Shown here piece after piece: positions 53,514 through 61,743 of a stretch of DNA of 61,743 bases (positions within the stretch are counted from its first letter, which is position 1; the number at the start of each line of letters is the position of its first letter). Source of the DNA: an uncultured Blastocatellia bacterium (lineage in GTDB: Bacteria > Acidobacteriota > Blastocatellia > Pyrinomonadales > Pyrinomonadaceae). The stretch covers positions 1-61,743 of the forward strand of contig CAMLLD010000037.1 in NCBI GenBank assembly GCA_946480785.1. Direction: 5' to 3'. Position numbers and translations under genes: made by a program. The notes beneath the pieces are model-generated. The model had not been told where the DNA came from, did no database searches, and worked only from the letters and a program-made list of their open reading frames with translations.

Positions 53514-53973
53514 TGAAAGGAAACGATCTCGCCTGGACCAAACTTATTAGCTCTGCGACCGCGTGCCTGGCTTTTTGCTTAACCTCAGCCGGGTAAGGAT
53601 AAGTTTCGAAGTCTTCGAGGTCGAGTATCCGGTACGAAAAGTCCTGCTCGACAAGGACGTCGATATCGAGGTCGACGTAAGTGAGAAGCGATCCGTCGAA
53701 GCTCGGTGGTTCAGTGACGTTGCAGTAATACCGGTCGCTGAAACGAAAGACGTTATACCAACGGTCGAGCCAGTAAAACTCTTTGCTAATCGTTCCGGAT
53801 GCGATCCGGCCGAGGAGATCGTGTTCGACCTCCTCTGCGAAGACCGCATCAAGCACGATTAGTGGTCCAACCTGATGCGCGAGACGCGCGCGCCACGTGC
53901 GATGTTCGCGGCCGTCGTACTTGTACACGCGAACGACAATCTCACCGTCGCGTGCGCCACTACTTTCTGCCAC
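53506..53973 (-). CDS. DUF402 domain protein
   Basis: A 155-residue protein with a DUF402 beta barrel: [27 protein letters not shown] and [10 protein letters not shown], then the metal-binding ILDLEDFE. Members such as YgaC/FomD-type proteins act as nucleotide phosphatases. The start is GTG 53973, overlapping the transaldolase gene by 14 nt. It lies between that gene and the carboxyltransferase and is probably in one transcript with both. Confidence 0.8.
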   Translation of the reverse strand: MAESSGARDGEIVVRVYKYDGREHRTWRARLAHQVGPLIVLDAVFAEEVEHDLLGRIASGTISKEFYWLDRWYNVFRFSDRYYCNVTEPPSFDGSLLTYVDLDIDVLVEQDFSYRILDLEDFETYPYPAEVKQKARHAVAELISLVQARSFPFNE

Positions 53974-54610
53974 TCTTCGCCCAGTCAGCCAGGAATTGGG
54001 CCTGTCCCTTTTCCGTCAACGGGTGATTGAACAACTGCTCGATCACTTTGAACGGCATCGTCGCGATATCGGCGCCCATGCGCGCGGCTTCGATCACGTG
54101 AATCGGATGGCGCAAACTCGCGGCGAGAATCTCCGTCTTCCAACTGTAGTTGTGATAGATCTCGACGATTGTTTGCAGCAGCTCAAGACCGTTCTCACCG
54201 ATGTCGTCGAGACGGCCGAGAAACGGGCTGATGAACGAAGCACCCGCTTTCGCCGCGAGGATCGCCTGCGCTGGCGAGAAGCACAACGTGACGTTGACCT
54301 TGATGCCCTGGTCGGCAAGATTGCGCGTCGCTTTCAGTCCGTCGCGCGTGAGCGGACACTTGATGACGACGTTCGGCGCGATCTTCGAATACTCGAGACC
54401 TTCGCGAATCATTCCGTCCACGTCTTGCGCCGTGACTTCCGCTGAAACCGGTCCTTTGACAATCTCACAGATCGCCGCGATGTGCTGTTTGAAATCGACG
54501 TTACCTTCTTTCGCAATCAACGACGGGTTTGTAGTCACGCCGTCGGCAAAGCCGAAAGCCGCCGCCTCGCGTATCTCGTTGAGATTGGCTGTATCAAGAA
54601 AAAATTGCAT
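53960..54610 (-). CDS. transaldolase / fructose-6-phosphate aldolase (FSA type)
   Basis: A 216-residue TIM-barrel aldolase, the short-form family. It begins [32 protein letters not shown], has the Schiff-base Lys in [11 protein letters not shown], and continues through [31 protein letters not shown]. It works in the non-oxidative pentose phosphate pathway or as a fructose-6-phosphate aldolase; the short form cannot be divided further from sequence here. Confidence 0.9.
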   Translation of the reverse strand: MQFFLDTANLNEIREAAAFGFADGVTTNPSLIAKEGNVDFKQHIAAICEIVKGPVSAEVTAQDVDGMIREGLEYSKIAPNVVIKCPLTRDGLKATRNLADQGIKVNVTLCFSPAQAILAAKAGASFISPFLGRLDDIGENGLELLQTIVEIYHNYSWKTEILAASLRHPIHVIEAARMGADIATMPFKVIEQLFNHPLTEKGQAQFLADWAKSGRK

Positions 54611-54624
54611 GACAATGCTCCTGC

Positions 54625-55404
54625 TTAGACTCCACTAACAACCTGGTTTTTGAGAACTCCGATCCCTGCGACTTCCACTTCCACAACGTCGCCCTCTTTC
54701 ATCCGGGAAACGCCGGCGGGCGTTCCGGTCGCAATCAAATCGCCGGGATACAGCGTCATGATCTCAGAGATGTAGCGAATAAGAAAGGCTACCGGAAACG
54801 CCATGTCGGCTGTGTTGCCTTGCTGTTTTATTTCACTGTTAAGTCGTGTCGTCACGGTGGCGTTTGCAGGATCGAGTTCGGTCTCGATCCAGGGGCCGAC
54901 GGGACAGAACGTATCGAAGGATTTACCGCGTGTGAACTGCACGTCTTTGCGTTGCAGATCGCGCGCCGTGACGTCGTTCACGCACGTGTAGCCGAAGACG
55001 TAATCGAGCGGGTTCTCGTTCTCTGATATGTTTCTGGCAAGACGACCGATGACGACTCCCAACTCGCCTTCGTGCTCGACCTGTTGCGACGCAGACGGCA
55101 GTTCGATGTTGTCGCCCGAAGCGATCAACGCCGACGGCGCTTTCAAAAACAGCAGTGGTTCTTCCGGCATTTTGTTACCGAGTTCCGCGGCGTGTTCGCG
55201 ATAGTTTCTACCGACGCAAACGATCTTCGAAGGTTCTACCGGCGCGAAGAGTTTTACCTCGCTCAGGGGAAGAGAAGTCGTCGTTTGCTGTAGTTCCTGG
55301 CGCTCCAAACTATATTCCGCCGGGAACGGCAAAACGCCGGAACCAATCACCGACGCGTAACGCCGATTGTCCAGACTCGGATGAGAGATGCGAGCGATCT
55401 TCAT
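54625..55404 (-). CDS. fumarylacetoacetate hydrolase (FAH) family protein
   Basis: A 259-residue protein with the FAH fold. [42 protein letters not shown] with metal-binding Glu residues, [15 protein letters not shown] and [26 protein letters not shown] are all present. Relatives hydrolyse acylpyruvates or decarboxylate oxaloacetate. It is 4 nt from the FN3 lipoprotein gene. Confidence 0.9.
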   Translation of the reverse strand: MKIARISHPSLDNRRYASVIGSGVLPFPAEYSLERQELQQTTTSLPLSEVKLFAPVEPSKIVCVGRNYREHAAELGNKMPEEPLLFLKAPSALIASGDNIELPSASQQVEHEGELGVVIGRLARNISENENPLDYVFGYTCVNDVTARDLQRKDVQFTRGKSFDTFCPVGPWIETELDPANATVTTRLNSEIKQQGNTADMAFPVAFLIRYISEIMTLYPGDLIATGTPAGVSRMKEGDVVEVEVAGIGVLKNQVVSGV

Positions 55405-55408
55405 AAAC

Positions 55409-56506
55409 CTAGGGCACCGTTTCCGACGCGACTTCCGACGGCTGGCTGACGTTGCCGGCGTTGTCGACCGCGACGATGTAGTAATAGTAAGTCTTGCCTG
55501 ACTCGACTTTGTCGTCGCGGAAGTTTGTGCGCGTCAACAACTCCGGATTCAGCTTGATCCAATTCTGCTTCGGCAGGTTCGGATCGGTCGAACGATAAAT
55601 ATTGTAACCGGCAATGTCGGTTTCCTTGTTTGCCGCGAAGAAGATCGCGAGCCGGCCGAAAGACGGATCGGGCGCGATGCTCGGTCGTTCCGGTGGCGCG
55701 GGCGGAAAGATGTCGCGCGGCATCGCTTCAACGGCATTTGAGTTGAGACTCTCGACCTGCGCGCCCCCGGTGCCGAGCGAAACCGCACGCACGAAGTACC
55801 GATAGTCGTTGCCGGACTTGAAATGCTGATCGGCATAACTCGTGCCCGATACCAGCGACGAGTTGAGCGGCGTTTGACTCGGCTCACTTTGCGAGCTGTC
55901 CGTGCGATACACGTTGTAGCCGAGCAGATTCACGGGCGTCGAGCCGTCGATGTTCGCCGCGGGCGGCGTCCACCAAATCGTGATCGCGTCTTCGGTAACT
56001 TTCGCGGGAGATTGCAGCGTTGGCGCTTGCGCGATGCGCGCTGCCGGTTCGATCGTCAGGAAGTTGGAGAACGCCGCACGCTGGCCCGAATTATTGACGT
56101 AACGAATCGCGTAACGCAGGCGTGTCGGTTGTCCGCCGAGCTCGAGCGGATCGTGATAGGTCAACGTGTCGCCGGCAGTTTTGATCTGATCGTAGGTGAC
56201 CGAGCCGACGAGTGTCGCGCGCGCGGCGAATTCGTCTTCGGTTAAAGCCAGAGATGCGCCCGGTTTCTCAGCCAAACGATAGACGTCGATGCGGCGAATA
56301 CTTTGCACGCTCGAGTCCGGCGCGTTGCGCTGCGGCGCGGGCCAACTGAGGATCACTTCATTGCCTTGCTGCGCGCCGGAGAGCAACTCGGTGCGTTGTT
56401 GCACACGCTCGACCGGCGGCAAGGGAGGCCGGCGTTTACCGCAGCCGACTGCGATAAAGATAACGACCGCGATTAAGAGGTAGAAAAGAATTTTAGGAGA
56501 GATCAC
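55409..56506 (-). CDS. FN3-repeat lipoprotein
   Basis: A 365-residue protein with a lipobox (VAVGCGK) after a single hydrophobic segment, then three fibronectin type III domains (about 40-150, 155-260, 265-365), each with the W...Y...Y pattern ([33 protein letters not shown]...). It is anchored in the outer or inner membrane. Its ATG overlaps the stop of hslU by 4 nt (ATGA), so it is translated together with a protease subunit. Confidence 0.85.
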   Translation of the reverse strand: MISPKILFYLLIAVVIFIAVGCGKRRPPLPPVERVQQRTELLSGAQQGNEVILSWPAPQRNAPDSSVQSIRRIDVYRLAEKPGASLALTEDEFAARATLVGSVTYDQIKTAGDTLTYHDPLELGGQPTRLRYAIRYVNNSGQRAAFSNFLTIEPAARIAQAPTLQSPAKVTEDAITIWWTPPAANIDGSTPVNLLGYNVYRTDSSQSEPSQTPLNSSLVSGTSYADQHFKSGNDYRYFVRAVSLGTGGAQVESLNSNAVEAMPRDIFPPAPPERPSIAPDPSFGRLAIFFAANKETDIAGYNIYRSTDPNLPKQNWIKLNPELLTRTNFRDDKVESGKTYYYYIVAVDNAGNVSQPSEVASETVP

Positions 56507-57930
56507 AGAATGTAACGACTGAGATCCTGGTCCTTCACAGTATCAGAGAGCATTCTTTCCACGTAACGCCCGTCAATCCGCTGGTTCTTTTGTTCGAGAT
56601 CCGGTCCTTCAAAGCTGATGTCTTCGAGCAGCTTCTCCATGATGGTCTGGAGCCGGCGCGCGCCGATGTCTTCGGTTTGCTGGTTCACCTGCGCCGCGAA
56701 GTTGGCGACTGCATCGATCGCGTCGGACGTGAACTCGATCGCGACGCCTTCGGTTTCCATCATTGCCTGGTATTGCTTGATGAGCGCATTGCGCGGTTCC
56801 GTGAGAATCCGTTTGAAGTCTTCGATCGTCAGCGACTCCAGCTCGACGCGAATCGGAAAACGTCCCTGCAACTCCGGAATCAGATCCGAAGGCTTCGAGA
56901 CGTGAAACGCGCCCGCGGCGATGAACAGAATGTGATCCGTACGCACCATGCCGTAACGCGTGTTCACCGTCGTGCCTTCGACAATCGGCAGAATGTCGCG
57001 CTGCACGCCTTCGCGCGAAACGTCTGGTCCATGTCCTGACTCGCGGCCGGCGATCTTGTCGATCTCATCGAGGAAGATGATGCCGGAGTTTTCGACACGT
57101 TCGATCGCGGCGCGCGCGACCTGGTCCATGTCGATCAGGCGCTCTTCCTCTTCCTGCATCAGGTACTCCATTGCTTCGTCGACGCGCATCTTGCGCCGCT
57201 TCGAACGCCCCTGAAACAGATTGCCCAACATGTCTTTCATGTTGATCCCCATCTCTTCGACGCCTTGCGGGCCGGCGAGCTCGATCACCGGGAAATTCTT
57301 TTCGCGAACTTCGAGCTCGACGAGACGGTTGTCGAGTTTGCCGCTGCGCAGTTGCGTGCGCAATTTCTCGCGCGTGCGTTGAAACTGTTCGTCGCGCGCG
57401 GGATTGTCGAGCTCCTGCGACGTTTGTTCGGTCGTGTCCGCGTCGTAATCAAAGAAACCGATGTTCGAACGCGGCGGCGGCAACAAAAGATCGAGAATGC
57501 GCTCCTCGACGTTGAGCTCCGCTTTCTCCGCCACCTCTTCGCTCTTCTCCTGTCGCGTCATCTCGATCGAGATTTCCGTCAGGTCGCGAATCATGCTTTC
57601 GACGTCGCGGCCGACATAACCCACTTCCGTGAACTTCGAAGCCTCGACCTTCAAAAAAGGCGAGTTGGACATGCGCGCGAGCCGGCGCGCGATCTCGGTT
57701 TTGCCCACCCCGGTCGAGCCGATCATGATGATGTTCTTCGGCATCACGTCGACCGCCATTTCGGGCGGCAACTTCTGCCGGCGCACACGATTTCTCAGCG
57801 CGATCGCCACCGCGCGTTTTGCATTGCGCTGTCCGACAACGTGCTTATCGAGTTCAGTAACAATCTGACGAGGCGACATTTCGTCGAGTCGAGCTTCCTC
57901 GTCCACTTCTCCTGCCAAATAAATAACCAT
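56503..57930 (-). CDS. hslU: HslU ATPase of the HslVU protease
   Basis: A 475-residue AAA+ unfoldase. Walker A is GSTGVGKT (71-78), the pore loop GYVGRD follows, and the Walker B region reads [11 protein letters not shown]. The I-domain (about 120-250) lies between. The C-terminal [11 protein letters not shown] and Leu tail fit HslU. The start may be the in-frame ATG at 57879 ([17 protein letters not shown]), which corresponds to the E. coli start; the annotated ATG adds 17 residues. It forms a complex with HslV in the cytoplasm. Confidence 0.93.
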   Translation of the reverse strand: MVIYLAGEVDEEARLDEMSPRQIVTELDKHVVGQRNAKRAVAIALRNRVRRQKLPPEMAVDVMPKNIIMIGSTGVGKTEIARRLARMSNSPFLKVEASKFTEVGYVGRDVESMIRDLTEISIEMTRQEKSEEVAEKAELNVEERILDLLLPPPRSNIGFFDYDADTTEQTSQELDNPARDEQFQRTREKLRTQLRSGKLDNRLVELEVREKNFPVIELAGPQGVEEMGINMKDMLGNLFQGRSKRRKMRVDEAMEYLMQEEEERLIDMDQVARAAIERVENSGIIFLDEIDKIAGRESGHGPDVSREGVQRDILPIVEGTTVNTRYGMVRTDHILFIAAGAFHVSKPSDLIPELQGRFPIRVELESLTIEDFKRILTEPRNALIKQYQAMMETEGVAIEFTSDAIDAVANFAAQVNQQTEDIGARRLQTIMEKLLEDISFEGPDLEQKNQRIDGRYVERMLSDTVKDQDLSRYIL

Positions 57931-57944
57931 TTCTCTAAAACTGC

Positions 57945-58490
57945 TTACAGTTCCTCAACAACGATGTTTTGGTTTGAGTAGATGCAGATCTCTCCGGCTA
58001 TACGCAGTGCTTCCACCGCGATGTCCTTCGCTGAAAGATCCGTGTGTTTGATTAGCGCGCGCGCCGCGGCAAGTGCGTAAGAGCCGCCGGAACCGATCGC
58101 GAGAATGCCTTCGTCAGGCGCGATCACGTCGCCGTTTCCCGATAACAGAAACGAAGACTTCTTGTCGGCGACGACCAGCATCGACTCGAGCTGGCGCAGC
58201 ATCTTGTCCGTACGCCATTCCTTGCTGAGCTCGATCGCCGCGCGTTCGAGGTTTCCGTGATACTGTTCGAGCTTGCTTTCAAACCGGGTCAATAAAGCAA
58301 AGGCGTCGCCGGTCGCGCCTGCAAAACCGGCGAGAATCTGATCGTTGTAAAGCCGGCGCACCTTCTTGGCGCTCGTCTTCATCACGGTCTCGCCGAGCGT
58401 CACCTGGCCGTCGCCGGCGAGAGCCACACGCGTGTCTTTTCGGACGAGCAGCACGGTCGTGCTGCGCACTTGATTACGTTCTTTCCTCAT
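57945..58490 (-). CDS. hslV: HslV peptidase of the HslVU protease
   Basis: A 181-residue N-terminal-nucleophile peptidase. The active-site Thr lies in [25 protein letters not shown] after a 10-residue pre-segment; most HslV have only a Met before it, so extra processing would be needed. [21 protein letters not shown] and [13 protein letters not shown] complete the family pattern. Its promoter is well defined. hslU follows 14 nt after. Confidence 0.93.
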   Translation of the reverse strand: MRKERNQVRSTTVLLVRKDTRVALAGDGQVTLGETVMKTSAKKVRRLYNDQILAGFAGATGDAFALLTRFESKLEQYHGNLERAAIELSKEWRTDKMLRQLESMLVVADKKSSFLLSGNGDVIAPDEGILAIGSGGSYALAAARALIKHTDLSAKDIAVEALRIAGEICIYSNQNIVVEEL

Positions 58491-58504
58491 TAGTTCGTAA
58501 CGAG

Positions 58505-58534
58505 ACTATAGGAACTCGTTTGAACGTAAGTCAA
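58505..58534 (-). promoter_or_regulatory. promoter of the hslV-hslU operon
   Basis: On the minus strand TTGACT (58534-58529) and TATAGT (58510-58505) are 18 nt apart, 14 nt before the hslV ATG. It is the best sigma70-type match in the window. Confidence 0.65.
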
Positions 58535-58571
58535 GGAGAGCATTTGGAGTGACATAGGTTATGATTGGCGC

Positions 58572-59324
58572 ATGGATAGACGACCACGCATCGGCATTCC
58601 GATGCGGATTGAACTCCCGACCGATCGCTTTTATCTTTCGCGCTACTACAGCGAGGCCGTGGAGGCCGCCGGCGGCGCTCCGTTACACGTCAGCCTGATC
58701 CCCAAGCCTGATTACATCAACTCCCTTGTCGAAGCACTCGACGGTATTCTGCTGCCGGGCAGCGATTCCGACGTCGATCCGTTGCGTTACGGCCAGCAGC
58801 CACATCCGAAGCTCGGCGCCGTTCATCCGATCAAAGACGAAACGGACCTGCTGCTGATCGAAGCGGCGGAACGAAAACATATTCCGATATTCGCGATCTG
58901 TTTTGGTATGCAGATCCTGAACGTGTCGCGCGGCGGCACGCTGATTCAGGACATCGAATCGCAGGCGCCGGAAGCGATCAAACACGAGCAGGGCGCGCCG
59001 CGCGATCGTGCGTCACACCGGATCAGCCTGACAGGGAAGACGAAACTCGCGCAGATCGCCGCGACGGAAAACCTCGCGGTCAACAGTCATCATCATCAGA
59101 GCATCGAAACGCTCGGCGCTGATTTGATTGCGACTGCGTGGTCGGCAGACGGTATTATTGAAGCGGTTGAAGACCCGCGGCCGGATCGTTTCGTAGTTGC
59201 GGTGCAGTGGCATCCGGAACTCGGGTGGGAACGCGACGCGGTGTCGCAGCGATTGTTCGAAGCCTTTGTGGCCGAAGCGGCAAAAACAACGGAAGCAGCG
59301 GGCGCTGTTGTCTCCATCTCCTGA
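58572..59324 (+). CDS. class I glutamine amidotransferase-like gamma-glutamyl hydrolase (peptidase C26, PuuD-like)
   Basis: A 250-residue protein with the amidotransferase triad: Cys in FAICFGMQILNVSRGG and His-Glu in VAVQWHPELGWERDA. The early SYN..LLPGSDSDVDPLRY loop matches the C26/PuuD subgroup, which cleaves gamma-glutamyl-GABA in putrescine breakdown. No other puu genes are nearby, so the real substrate is open. TATGAT lies 6 nt before the ATG, suggesting a leaderless mRNA. Divergent from hslVU. Confidence 0.85.
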   Translation: MDRRPRIGIPMRIELPTDRFYLSRYYSEAVEAAGGAPLHVSLIPKPDYINSLVEALDGILLPGSDSDVDPLRYGQQPHPKLGAVHPIKDETDLLLIEAAERKHIPIFAICFGMQILNVSRGGTLIQDIESQAPEAIKHEQGAPRDRASHRISLTGKTKLAQIAATENLAVNSHHHQSIETLGADLIATAWSADGIIEAVEDPRPDRFVVAVQWHPELGWERDAVSQRLFEAFVAEAAKTTEAAGAVVSIS

Positions 59325-59357
59325 ACTCATTCGATAACGGAGGAAACTGGAATCGCA

Positions 59358-60122
59358 GTGCAGGGCGGTAGCTTGGGCTTAGCAGGGAAGGTAGCGATCG
59401 TCACGGGCGGATCGCGCGGCATCGGCAGGGCCGTCGTCGATCTGCTCTCGTCATTTGGAACGAAACTGGTCGTTAATTACCTGCGCGACGAGCAGGCCGC
59501 GACAGCGACTGTGAACGCCGCGCGCGAACGCGGCGTGGACGCTGCCGCGATTCAGGCTGACGTGGCGCAACTGCCCGAAGCCGAGCGGCTCGTTCATGAA
59601 ACCCTTGAACGTTTCGGACGTATCGACTTCCTGGTTTGCAACGCGGGTATTTGGGAAGGTGGTCCAGTCGAGTCGATTGCGGAAGATCTTTGGGACCGAA
59701 CGTTTGACATCAACCTCAAAGGCACGTGGTCCGTCTGCCGCGCGGCGGTTCCGGTGATGAAGAAACAGCGCTCGGGACGCATCGTGATCGTGAGCTCGAC
59801 AGCGGGTCAGCGGGGGGAAGCGAATGTTTCGAACTACGCGGCTTCGAAGGGTGGGCAGATCGCATTCATGAAGTCGTTGTCGACGGAGCTGGGTTCGTTT
59901 GGAATCAACGTTAACTGCGTCGCGCCGGGTTGGGTTGATACGGATATGACTACCGACACGCTTCGCGACCAGACGCGGATCGAGACGATCCTAAAAGAGA
60001 TTCCGAAGGGACGCGTGGCCACACCGGAAGACATCGCCGGCCCGGTCGTGTTTCTGTGTTCGTCGTGGGCGGAGCACATCACGGGCGATGTGTTGAGCGT
60101 GAACGGCGGATCGGTTTTATAA
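59358..60122 (+). CDS. short-chain dehydrogenase/reductase (FabG-like)
   Basis: A 254-residue classical SDR with an intact active site: VAIVTGGSRGIGRAV, CNAGIWEGG, a catalytic Ser in VSSTAGQRGEANV and YAASK. The C-terminal HITGDVLSVNGG fits 3-oxoacyl-[ACP] reductases and related alcohol dehydrogenases. Start GTG 59358 with GGAGGA upstream. It differs from the atypical SDR at 19277 in having the full catalytic set. Confidence 0.88.
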   Translation: MQGGSLGLAGKVAIVTGGSRGIGRAVVDLLSSFGTKLVVNYLRDEQAATATVNAARERGVDAAAIQADVAQLPEAERLVHETLERFGRIDFLVCNAGIWEGGPVESIAEDLWDRTFDINLKGTWSVCRAAVPVMKKQRSGRIVIVSSTAGQRGEANVSNYAASKGGQIAFMKSLSTELGSFGINVNCVAPGWVDTDMTTDTLRDQTRIETILKEIPKGRVATPEDIAGPVVFLCSSWAEHITGDVLSVNGGSVL

Positions 60123-60142
60123 GGAACGTGGAGAGCTCAAGT

Positions 60143-61354
60143 ATGACCTTAACTCTCGAAAGAGATAACGTGAAGAACGCGATGCAACCAGTCGAGCTCG
60201 GGCTTGAGAGTTTACTTGAAGACGGCGCTCTTCTCCTTGAAGGCGCGCGCGTCGGACTCATCTGCAACCAGGCTTCAGTCGATCACGGTTTTCGTCACGC
60301 TGCCGATCTGCTGCACAGCCATCCCGGCGTCGACTTGCGCGCGCTCTTTGGTCCACAACACGGTATTCGCGGCGACGTGCAGGACAATATGATCGAGACG
60401 GGGCACGGCGTCGATCGCAAAACGGGTCTGCCGGTCCATTCTCTTTACAGCGAAACACGCGAACCCACGGAAGAGATGCTGCGCGACGTTGACGTGCTCG
60501 TGTTTGACATGCAGGACGTCGGCTGCCGCATCTACACGTTTGTTTACACGCTCGCGAACTGCATGCGAGCGGCGGCGAAGCTCGGCAAGCGAGTCGTCGT
60601 TTGCGATCGTCCGAATCCGATCAATGGCGTGAGTGTGGCAGGGAACATACTTGAGCCCGAGTACGCGTCGTTCGTGGGCCAGTTTCCATTGCCGACGCGT
60701 CACGGCATGACGGTCGGCGAACTCGCGCGGATGTTCAACGATCACTTCAGCATCAACTGTGATCTCGAAGTGGTGCCGATGAATGGTTGGCGACGAGAGT
60801 TTTGGCATGACGACACCGACGCGCCGTGGGTGCTGCCTTCGCCAAACATGCCAACACTCGATTCAGCAACAGTGTTTCCGGGCACGGTCCATTTCGAAGG
60901 CACTCAAGTTTCAGAAGGACGCGGCACGACGCGACCGTTCGAATTGATCGGCGCGCCGTACATCGACGCAGATGATTACGCTGACAAACTAAACGCGCTC
61001 TCATTGCCCGGCGTGTTCTTCCGAAGCTGCGGCTTTCAACCGACTTTTCAGAAACATGCAGGCGTGACCTGCGGCGGCGTGCAGATTCACGTGACGGATC
61101 GCGATCGATTCGAGCCGGTGTTCGCCGGTGTGGCGATGGTGAAGCTGGTCCATGACATGTACCCGAACGACTTCAAGTGGAAAGTGCCGCCGTACGAATA
61201 CGTCTACGACAAAAATCCCTTCGACGTGATCGCCGGTACGAACAAGATCCGTGAAGCGTTCGAACAGGGAATCGAGCTCGATGCGATTCGCGAGTCGTGG
61301 GAACGTCCGCTGCTCGAGTTCAAGCAGTTAAGAGAATCGTTTTTGATCTATTGA
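60143..61354 (+). CDS. DUF1343 / NamZ-type exo-beta-N-acetylmuramidase
   Basis: A 403-residue protein matching DUF1343 throughout: GLICNQASVDHGFRHAADLL, FGPQHGIRGDVQDNM, SLYSETREPTEEML, VFDMQDVGCRIYTFVYTL, CDRPNPINGV, WVLPSPNMPT and EGRGTTRPFELIGAP. In Bacillus and Tannerella the family (NamZ) releases MurNAc from peptidoglycan fragments. This would supply the sugar for the AmgK/MurU-like pair at 38102-40167. The start is ATG 60143 after GGAGAG; no signal peptide is seen, so this copy may act on imported fragments. Confidence 0.88.
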   Translation: MTLTLERDNVKNAMQPVELGLESLLEDGALLLEGARVGLICNQASVDHGFRHAADLLHSHPGVDLRALFGPQHGIRGDVQDNMIETGHGVDRKTGLPVHSLYSETREPTEEMLRDVDVLVFDMQDVGCRIYTFVYTLANCMRAAAKLGKRVVVCDRPNPINGVSVAGNILEPEYASFVGQFPLPTRHGMTVGELARMFNDHFSINCDLEVVPMNGWRREFWHDDTDAPWVLPSPNMPTLDSATVFPGTVHFEGTQVSEGRGTTRPFELIGAPYIDADDYADKLNALSLPGVFFRSCGFQPTFQKHAGVTCGGVQIHVTDRDRFEPVFAGVAMVKLVHDMYPNDFKWKVPPYEYVYDKNPFDVIAGTNKIREAFEQGIELDAIRESWERPLLEFKQLRESFLIY

Positions 61355-61483
61355 TTAGCTAACGTAAATCGTGAGAGGTCGCCATGCCGACGGCTAAAGT
61401 CAACACTAAGCTTTGGGCGTTTGCCGGCGGCGTGGTCCTAAGGTAAAACGTTAATCGGATTCATAAGGTACGGAGGAATTATT

Positions 61484-61743
61484 TTGGTTAAGTCGGAACG
61501 CTTGGAACTTGAGCACGTCGAGCCGACACCCGGTTCAGCGTGGCTCATCGGACTCGCGGCCTGGTTCCTGCCCGGCGGCGGGCATTTGCTGTTGAAGAAG
61601 TGGGGCCGCGCGGCGTTGATGGGTGGCGTGATCTGGTTGAGCTTCTTTATCGGCCTCGCGATGGGCGGCCACATGTTCGACCTCGAGACCGGCCAGGGCT
61701 CGTCGGTGCTGTTACAAGTGCCGCCGATGATCGCGAACCTCGG
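61484..61743 (+). CDS. multi-pass membrane protein, 3' part beyond the window
   Basis: A partial frame beginning at TTG 61484 after CGGAGGAA runs off the window end (86 codons). It reads MVKSERLELEHVEPTPGSAW, then a hydrophobic helix with FLPGGGHLLLKKWGRAAL and a second helix IWLSFFIGLAMGG. This resembles the DUF6677-type small membrane proteins with a Pro-Gly-Gly-Gly-His turn. Function unknown. Confidence 0.7.
   Translation, partial: MVKSERLELEHVEPTPGSAWLIGLAAWFLPGGGHLLLKKWGRAALMGGVIWLSFFIGLAMGGHMFDLETGQGSSVLLQVPPMIANL

Noticed and set aside
1..61743. rRNA, tRNA or riboswitch genes
   Set aside because: No tRNA-like cloverleaf, rRNA core sequence or recognisable riboswitch motif was found by eye; a covariance-model search would be decisive.

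Overview
The window is a GC-rich bacterial chromosome segment with about 61 protein-coding genes and no recognisable rRNA, tRNA or CRISPR array. The gene set points to an acidobacterium, most likely of the Blastocatellia/Pyrinomonadaceae type. The evidence is an Oar-type TonB-dependent barrel, an acidobacterial-style secreted VWFA protein, HslVU, many secreted small proteins and a family of dispersed palindromic repeats. This assignment is inferred from gene content; there is no marker rRNA.

Layout. 219-8726 (minus): a cell-envelope signalling operon, transcribed as FHA protein, class B PBP, FtsW/RodA, PP2C phosphatase, Ser/Thr kinase, FHA protein. It parallels the actinobacterial fhaA-fhaB-pstP-rodA-pbpA-pkn cluster. 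8853-13295 (minus): a giant VIT-VWA-TonB receptor fusion. 13618-17517 (plus): a 36-residue membrane peptide, DUF763, an OmpA protein, an ECF sigma factor and a ParE-type toxin-antitoxin pair. 17524-18676 (minus): a frameshifted Calx-beta protein. 18890-23551: cupin, atypical SDR, KamB/NpmA-like methyltransferase with a damaged 5' end, Dps, DinB, MFS transporter. 23484-28876: a small secreted protein, S9 peptidase, lipoprotein and FN3 surface protein. 29091-35379 (plus): orphan substrate-binding protein, Skp/OmpH, MGDG-synthase-like glycosyltransferase, GH3, GNAT and two DinB paralogues. 35380-35820: a complex repeat region. 35821-44322 (plus): YajQ, polyprenyl synthase, a coiled-coil/HARE-HTH protein, a MurU/AmgK-like pair, AsnRS, AIM24, arginase, Ddl. 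44325-48743 (minus): RuvX, MltG, three uncharacterised envelope proteins and a VWA protein. 48830-51853 (plus): a catalytically dead S41 homologue, a glycine-zipper protein and a bilobed aspartyl protease. 51939-58490 (minus): acyl-CoA carboxyltransferase, DUF402, FSA-type transaldolase, FAH, FN3 lipoprotein, HslU, HslV. 58572-61743 (plus): class I amidotransferase, FabG-like SDR, NamZ (DUF1343) and a truncated membrane protein.

A cell-wall theme runs through the window: synthesis (PBP2, FtsW, Ddl, MltG, polyprenyl synthase), regulation by the kinase/phosphatase/FHA set, and a probable MurNAc salvage route (NamZ, AmgK-like kinase, MurU-like uridylyltransferase). The most unusual observations are the VIT-VWA-TonB fusion, a three-hairpin dispersed repeat with fixed internal spacing (five copies), an S41 protein lacking its Ser-Lys dyad, an in-frame amber codon in an FHA domain, and a 7-bp tandem repeat across the PBP2/FtsW junction.
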